From Hetaerina americana (taxonomy: Eukaryota; Arthropoda; Insecta; Odonata; Calopterygidae), in contig JAKTNV010000024.1 of NCBI GenBank assembly GCA_022747635.1, positions 4,563,665-4,627,664 of the forward strand: a stretch of 64,000 bases of DNA. Reading direction: 5' to 3'. A model generated the notes under the pieces. That model was given only the letters and a program-made list of their open reading frames with translations, did no database searches and was not told the origin of the DNA. Shown here piece by piece: positions 58,101 through 64,000 of this stretch (position 1 is the stretch's first letter; the number at the start of each line of letters is the position of its first letter). The position numbers and the translations under genes are program-made.

Positions 58101-59890
58101 CCCTCCCTCTCTCCAAAGCAGTGGTGGAGTAAAGGGCGTTCATTCCGGCAGGTATCCTCCGTCTGTGCTCTCACCCTCTCCCTCCCGAAGCTCCCGCCCC
58201 TTCCACGGGTGGGAAAATTGGGGCGGGCGAGGAGGGAGTTGGAAAAAAAAGCAAGCGTGGGTGTGCGCGCCGATAAAAAAAGGGGTGGTCTCGTGGATCC
58301 TTGTTTTTTTCCTCTTCCTCTTCCCCCGCTGTGCGCCCCCGTGGATGGCAGGCGCCTTATAAGTATGCTCTGGCCCATCTTTTTCTCTCTCTTTTCCTTT
58401 GTTCCCGTCTCGTTCGAGGCGATAGACACTGCGCGATAGTTTGGAATGTCACCGGTGATCTCGCGCTGCGGACGGGTGTGGGATTAAGCGTGGCGTTAAC
58501 GTGAAAAACGCTCTCCCTCGTCTCCTTCTTCTCTCAAGGGGAGGGGTAGGAGTTGAGGCCGGGGTGCGCATTAGGGCGGTGTTTTTGAGTGGTGAGGGCC
58601 GGCAGGGGGGGAGGCTTTAGGGGGCGGGGCGGCTTATCTGTGACTTTTCGGCGATCGAGTAAGGAGACTCTTGTGTGTGGGACCGGATCCCTCCCTCTCC
58701 CAGTCCGGTGCTGGGATTACCGACTCCACGGCTCAGGATTCTGTTTCGGAAGGGGTCGGCGGTCAACCGGGTTTTGGTGAAAGGCCGGGGCAGCCGACGC
58801 ACGGAGTAAACACGACCACCGCGGTGATCGACCGGGTGGGCGCGGAGAAGTGTGGGTGGGTCCGCAGAGTCTCCAGAATCTGTGAAAGAGGTGGAAATTT
58901 GGACTCGGCCGAGGACGACCCGTGCCAGCCGGGCTCTAAAGCGGATCCCGTGCATTTGTCCGTTTTGAGTTTTGTTGTGCCCTTTGCTGTCCCATGCCGG
59001 GCTGTAGGCTGCCGGGCAATCCGTTGTTTTTTGCGTAGGTGGTAATTTTTTTGGATTTACCATGTGCTCTCAGTAACCACTGTTCTTTATTCAAATGGAA
59101 ACATCTGTGGAATATTTCGAGAAATTTTGCCAAGCGTTCGTCGAGTGATTGATACGTCCATGATTAAGCCTGATTCGGAAGGAGAGCGTCAGACTTCATA
59201 TTTTATGAACCCATTGCACAAAATAAATGAAACGCTAAGGAAAGGAAATTGCGCTGTTAATATTTATTCTATTGCACCATTATTCCACAACTATGGGATT
59301 ATCATCTGGTGATCCTAAAGACCCTTACGGCCCAGTTTGTCACTAGTCCTTACCCAAGTAAAGTTGAAGGAAAAAATGCATTCATTGTTTTTTGCCTATT
59401 GATTTCTGATGAGACGCGTATTTTGAACTGTAAATTTTTTAAGATTTCTATTAAGATTTAATTCTTGAAATTAAAATTCCTTGATTGGATGCCGTTTACT
59501 TCAGATCTAAGTGTTTGAAACTCATTTCTGATCACTTTTTCCCCGAATCAAATTGACTGAAAATACGACCAAACATAATTGATATTACCTATGAAATTAT
59601 GCTGTCCTTGTGATTTTAAATTATTTTCAGCTCCTACCGATATAAACAGACGTTAACTTGTCATTTTCTTCTAGTTTTTACGAGGCTAAGAATGACTGAA
59701 AAACGCGTCTAAGTTGCTCAAATGAGCGTCTTATGGATGATCAGAGAAGCTATGACAACTACAGAAAATTCCCTCTGTTACGCCTTTTGAGTCTTTCAGT
59801 CAATTTGGTGCACACTATACAGGGGCAAAAACTTTGAGTTTTAATTGAAGTCCGTACTAATAGAAAGCCACCAGACCTATATTTATTACA
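55190..59890. other. No gene recognised; pyrimidine-rich 56100-57310 and GC-rich 57700-59040
   Basis: 56100-57310 is dominated by C and T on the plus strand and gives the stop-poor 239-codon frame 56480-57199. 57700-58440 is GC-rich and gives the 277-codon frame 57529-58362 with overlapping minus frames. All are P-, S- and R-rich without domains. 58560-59040 is G+C- and CpG-rich with a 124-codon plus frame (58671-59045) that I cannot assign. 59060-59880 is AT-rich and empty. Confidence 0.45.
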
Positions 59891-60112
59891 GTTCACCCAG
59901 TACTAAGCCCGAGGGCATATGAAATTCGCACATCATGGTAAGGGGGCCAATTCCTTTGCCTGTACCGGTTATGGTTTCCCAGGAGGATCTGGTACCCGAA
60001 AAATCACATAGTTTGGGTGGAGCTTCAGGTGCCCAGAGACGCCCTGGAAACGAACCCGGGACCCTGCGGTCAGTAGTCCAACGCTCTACCCCTGGACTAC
60101 CGTGACCCACTC
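59891..60112 (-). mobile_element. tRNA-derived SINE, copy 3 (3'-truncated)
   Basis: On the minus strand the A box TAGTCCAGGGG (complement of 60089-60099) matches the pol III consensus. The B box is degraded to GGTTCGTTTCC (complement of 60046-60056). The body has AGCTCCACCCAAACTATGTG, ATTTTTCGGGTACCAGATC, CAAAGGAATTGGCCCCCTTA and GGGCTTAGTACTGGGTGAAC, where it ends; the terminal GTTCGGGTTG part of copies 1, 2 and 4 is missing. Confidence 0.85.
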
Positions 60113-60193
60113 GCACAGTATATCGACTCGTATTTCGAGTTGACGTTCTAATAAGCTCAACACATTTTAAACCTTGGTGATTATAATATAATT

Positions 60194-60470
60194 CGAATGG
60201 GGACTTAGGACTTCAGCGGGTGGAGCGCTTGACTGGGTACCGGAGCGCCTGGGTTTGATTTCTGTTGACGCCTCTGAACACCCACATTCTTGCACAAGTT
60301 GTGATTTTTCGGTTGCTATATTTTCCGGGGAAATCATAAGTGGCGCCGGGAAAGGAATGCCCCCCCCCCCCTACCCTGAGGCGTGAACTTCGTATGCCGC
60401 TGGGCTTAGTAAATGACGTGAACTCTCTACACTCACCCATCGAACAAACATTCGGGTTGGTTACCGCGGT
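60194..60470 (+). mobile_element. tRNA-derived SINE, copy 4 (divergent)
   Basis: The tRNA-like head has GCGGGTGGAGCGCTTGACTG and a B box decayed to GGTTTGATTTC (60252-60262). The body has GTGATTTTTCGGTTGC, GGCGCCGGGAAAGGAATG, a 13-base C run (60359-60371), CTACCCTGAGGCGTGAACTT and GCTGGGCTTAGTAAATGACG, ending in CATTCGGGTTGGTTAC. It is the most divergent copy. It sits 80 bases from copy 3 in head-to-head orientation. Confidence 0.75.
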
Positions 60471-60912
60471 TTTTTGTAATTGAAATGAAAACTAGGATTT
60501 GTGTTAATCGATGTGTAGTATGGATTACGAAATCGTCGCGCTGTCATTCGTCCATTATGTGGACCGTCTTAATATATGCCCTCCCTTACCGTGTGCTAGT
60601 CTGGTCAGTGGTGTGAGGCTGGTTACCCGACACCCCCCCCCCCCGGTGCTAGTCCGTAGATTTACTTCCGCGGGAGTTTACTCGGGTCTCGGTCCAGGTC
60701 CGCGGCCTCTTGCACCCTGTGGAATTCCATGCCTCGTCGTCCCTCGAGAGAACATTTCGGTCGTGGCTTCGCCCGTAAGAGCCACCTACGGACTCCCTGG
60801 ATTTGCGTTTTGCAGCGGAGATGTTCCAAGTCCTGGGTGGGCAAGGTCACCCTTCTCTATTGCCCGAGACGGTGGTGGCCATCATGATTGGGCACCTTAA
60901 ATTATCCATACA
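60471..60912. other. No gene recognised
   Basis: Contains a 12-base C run (60633-60644). A minus frame (60662-60850, 62 codons) and an overlapping plus frame have no recognisable motif. Confidence 0.4.
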
Positions 60913-60970
60913 ATCTATCCATACGATACTCTATCTACTACGATCTATCCATACAATACTCTATCGAATC
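60913..60970. repeat. 30-bp tandem duplication
   Basis: ATCTATCCATACGATACTCT begins at 60913 and recurs as ATCTATCCATACAATACTCT at 60943, a period of 30 bp with about two copies. A further ATTATCCATACA precedes it. Confidence 0.75.
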
Positions 60971-63900
60971 ATATTACATACTGGTATAAAATACGCCGAA
61001 TTTTTTTAACCTCGGGTTGCACATAGGTTTGCCAAGACAATGAGTAATAAAAGACAATTACAACATGTACTCATAACCAAGCGTGTTTTAAAAATACAGA
61101 TTTAAATTTCTATGTGAAAACATATTGCCGTGCGTCCGCATAGTTAGAATCGGTGGAGGGCTCATGGCAGTGCGTGATGGTCCGCGTCGTGCTGTTTATT
61201 TGGACCTGTGAAAGTGGAGGTACTAAGTGCTTACTTCTAGCGTTGATGTTTGATATGATTATCTTTTGTATATTTCTTGCCGTCAAACCCGCACTGCCTA
61301 ATGTTCTACTTGACATTCTTTTCACAATCGCATGTATGCTCATTTAAGTGTTCTAAATTACTTGCATATGTATCAAATCAAATACAAAAGGAAAATAATT
61401 GTTTGGTAGCAATGAGCGGGACGAATTTGTTACGGTAATAATAAAATTATTATCGGCTGATAACTACCGATACGAAAAGGAATCGATACATATCGCCTAT
61501 CTCTTGTAGCCATCCGCGGTACCCTTAATGGAACTACGTACGCCGCTCTTGAATTGGCCTGTGAAAGCGGAGGCGCCTTTTCTATTTTTCTTCATCCACC
61601 TCGCCGTGCACTCCACAGGTCTGAAAAATACCCGTGCGTCTTTTTTTTCTTCTCGCCGGAAGAGGCGAGATCAACTCCCCTTCGTCCAAAGCCCTCTATG
61701 TCTCTCTTTCTTTGGGATATGTGGAATGTATGTAAACGCGTTTCCTTGGGATGGGGGATGTCCCTCCGTCCCCTGCCTTTCCCCCGCGTCCCGAGCCCTT
61801 TTCCCTCTGGCTCCTAATGTTTTCTCCGGAGCGTATGCCGAATGTAACTCGAGAAGACGTTAGTTTGGTGGTAGGCATCGCTCGCTCCCTTGCCCCGCCC
61901 TCGCTTTTATCTTCTGCTCATTGGAAAGCCTCGGGTCTCTCCCCCCCTCGCCCTCCCCATCACACCCCTCTTCGTGGCACAGTGAGAATGGAATATGCGA
62001 TATTCATATCCCTTGCTCTTGTGGTAGCATGATTTTTATCTATTCTCGTGTAACTTTGTAAGTGTTCACTCTGCCGGCCATGTATACTGTAAGTTACCAT
62101 AGGAAACTGCGTTGAAACTTGGTTTGTTATGCATCACTACGCTGGGAATTGTCAATTACTTTCCTAATTACCCGTAGTGATGTACACGAAGTCCGAACTT
62201 TCTGTACTTCATTGGCGTTTATCAATTTTTCTCCTCGTTTTGTGTGGAACTCTTATCTAACCCATTTAGTAAGGACGCCGGTCATTAGAAAAGATTTTCT
62301 AAATTTCTCATTTATAAAATGGTAATCGTCAATGAATTTGTAGAACTCAAGTGTCTTTGACATATTTCGGTATTCGCTTCAATCGTCAGCGAAACACTTC
62401 ACAATTCTGGAATTCCTCAATGCTTTTTACTTTCAGCAGCCTTGCCTTATTAAAATGCGTTCCTTTTGCGTAGTGCCCTTGCATATGTTTCTCTTCAATT
62501 TAATTGTGATGTTTTGGGGCACATATTTCTACTGAAAAATAGCTTAGTGGTCAACATCCTTTGTCTTTCATTGACTCGACCAACAGAGATTCACGCAGTT
62601 CCTACAGTTCCTTGAGGTATCCATGTAACTTGGTTCTTATTTTAAGTTCTCACCGAAAAAACGACAGGAGCGTGGTAGGTTCCTGGTGGATAGATTGTCC
62701 GGTTACTGCCCGTAGGGTCCAGATCAATTCCTAATGACTCATGGCTTCAATTTCTCCCAACCTTGATGATTTTTCCGGAATCCTATATTCTTGAAAAACA
62801 GGAAGTGGCATTGGGAAAGGGGTCCTTGATGAGTGTGTGTCATTCTGTTTAACTTTTGATGAGCTATACTCTCACCTTCTTGGTCACCGAGTTGTACTGT
62901 TAAATAAAATGCCTGGTAAATTTCGTTATTCAGAGCTAATAAACAATACACACCCAGCTGTATTGCCCTGGGGTTGGGTGCTCTGGACAGACTTGAGCTA
63001 GGAACGAATTTAATGTTGCCATTTCCTCTTATGATAAGTTTCATTTATTCCTGATCAATCGGCGCCCTCTGCTTTGGATACGATTAGCATGCCCCCCAGG
63101 GAGTTCTGCAGTTTAGTGAACTAAAGTCCAAAGTGGATCAAATGGCGCAAAATTCGGGTTCAACTGTTTATCGCGCAATGGGGAAAATGTAAGTATACCA
63201 TAAATAACTTGCGGATTAAAACCGGATGTGGTACCATGTACTTAATCCGCGCATTGGCAAATGCGGTCAAAATGGAGCCTTTTCTATTAATGCCCCCACT
63301 CCCTTGTCCTACTTGAATTATGTTTTCCCCCCTCCCGTCTCCCAGCCCTTCCCCGCACAAAGCATAGTCATCCGCCATGCTCATCTTTCCCTCTTTACCC
63401 TCACCCCTTTCTGCTTTCACCCTCATTCTTCCCCAAGAGGGACATGCCCCTCCAGCCACCACCGCCTCCCCTGCTCTCCCTTCCTCGCTTGGGCCTTACT
63501 TCGTTCGCCCTCTCGTTATATTTTTATTCAGCCCCGAGCCCCCGTCGGTCGGCTCCATAAATACATATTTCCGTAGGTAGGATTTCGGTCGTTTCCCTTC
63601 GTCCCTCGGTTTCTTTTCGTCCCCTAAGCCCGGAGTGGCGCCTCCGTGCCCCTACGCCCCTACACTGCTGGCCTCTGCCTTCTCTCCCTCTGTGTTCCTC
63701 ACACAGACACACTTCAGTCTCTCTCTCTCGGTCCGGATGCATTTGGGATCCCGGTAATATCCCCAACCCCCGACTGCGGGGTGGCAATGGTGGAGGAGGG
63801 AGAGAGGGTCGCGGCGGAGTGGTGCGAGGGCAGCAGAGGATTTTCGGAGTTCGGGGGCCCCTTGGGGGGTGGGGTCGTTCCCCGGGAACTACGCGGCTGT

Positions 63901-64000
63901 GGTAACTTGTAGCGTGCTCACATTTTTTAGCGGTTTTTTTGGCGCAGAAGTTGTTTTTTAAAAAAGATCCCCGGAAAGGAAAGAGATATCGAGTAAATGC
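60971..64000. other. No gene recognised
   Basis: Two related strings, TGGACCTGTGAAAGTGGAGG (61201) and TTGGCCTGTGAAAGCGGAGG (about 61554), hint at a short dispersed repeat. 61640-61980 and 63290-63540 are C/T-rich with stop-poor frames. 62739-63044 (minus, 101 codons) is open but unassigned. 63750-63890 is G-rich. No RNA gene, transposon end or exon was recognised. Confidence 0.4.

Noticed and set aside
57529..58362. 277-codon plus-strand open frame
   Set aside because: It lies in GC-rich, stop-poor DNA with long frames open on the opposite strand at the same place. The translation is proline- and serine-rich with no domain.

Overview
The window reads as gene-poor, repeat-rich DNA from a large arthropod genome, most likely an insect or another hexapod. 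The grounds are two mariner elements of the insect D34D type, a CR1/jockey-like non-LTR retrotransposon, Penelope-like debris, a tRNA-derived SINE family, no operon structure, and no dense coding capacity on either strand. I could not assign any intact host protein-coding gene, tRNA, rRNA or snRNA. Most of the sequence may be intron or intergenic DNA. The species cannot be named from the sequence alone.

Layout. 1-9.3 kb is unique-looking sequence. It holds old non-LTR remnants at 2.50-2.96 kb (+), 4.55-4.84 kb (-) and 5.06-5.67 kb (+), and a hammerhead/Penelope-like terminal motif next to a (TA)n tract at 6.2-6.33 kb. A tRNA-derived SINE lies at 9.35 kb (+) and another at 10.5 kb (-). An internally deleted mariner with near-perfect terminal inverted repeats spans 12.07-12.82 kb. 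A further non-LTR tail is at 16.55 kb (-). From 17.4 to 26 kb there are composition-skewed tracts and a 3'-UTR fragment of the younger LINE at 23.1 kb. At 26.09-26.29 kb is a 194-bp foldback, followed at 27.45-27.74 kb by a Penelope-like reverse transcriptase fragment (-). From 32.4 to 34.4 kb runs a very long pyrimidine-rich block.

The youngest insertions lie at 35.9-40 kb: a full-length mariner (35886-37207) carrying one stop and one frameshift, then a 5'-truncated LINE (37413-39957, minus strand) carrying one frameshift. An unrecognised, protein-like decayed reading frame with two compensating frameshifts lies at 43.49-44.0 kb (-). Further 3'-UTR copies of the LINE are at 48.47 kb and probably 54.99 kb, the latter beside a perfect 60-bp palindrome and long (TA)n arrays. 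SINE copies at 59.9-60.5 kb are arranged head to head. The rest holds long pyrimidine-rich or G-rich tracts and many runs of ten or more G or C.

Working relationships. Nothing here forms a pathway. The SINE has its own pol III promoter boxes and would need a partner LINE for mobility. The mariner with the central deletion keeps both ends and could only have moved with a transposase supplied elsewhere. The orphan LINE 3' ends fit target-primed reverse transcription with strong 5' truncation. The most interesting unexplained items are the 26.1 kb foldback near the Penelope fragment, the unrecognised frame at 43.5-44.0 kb, and the 54.9 kb palindrome.
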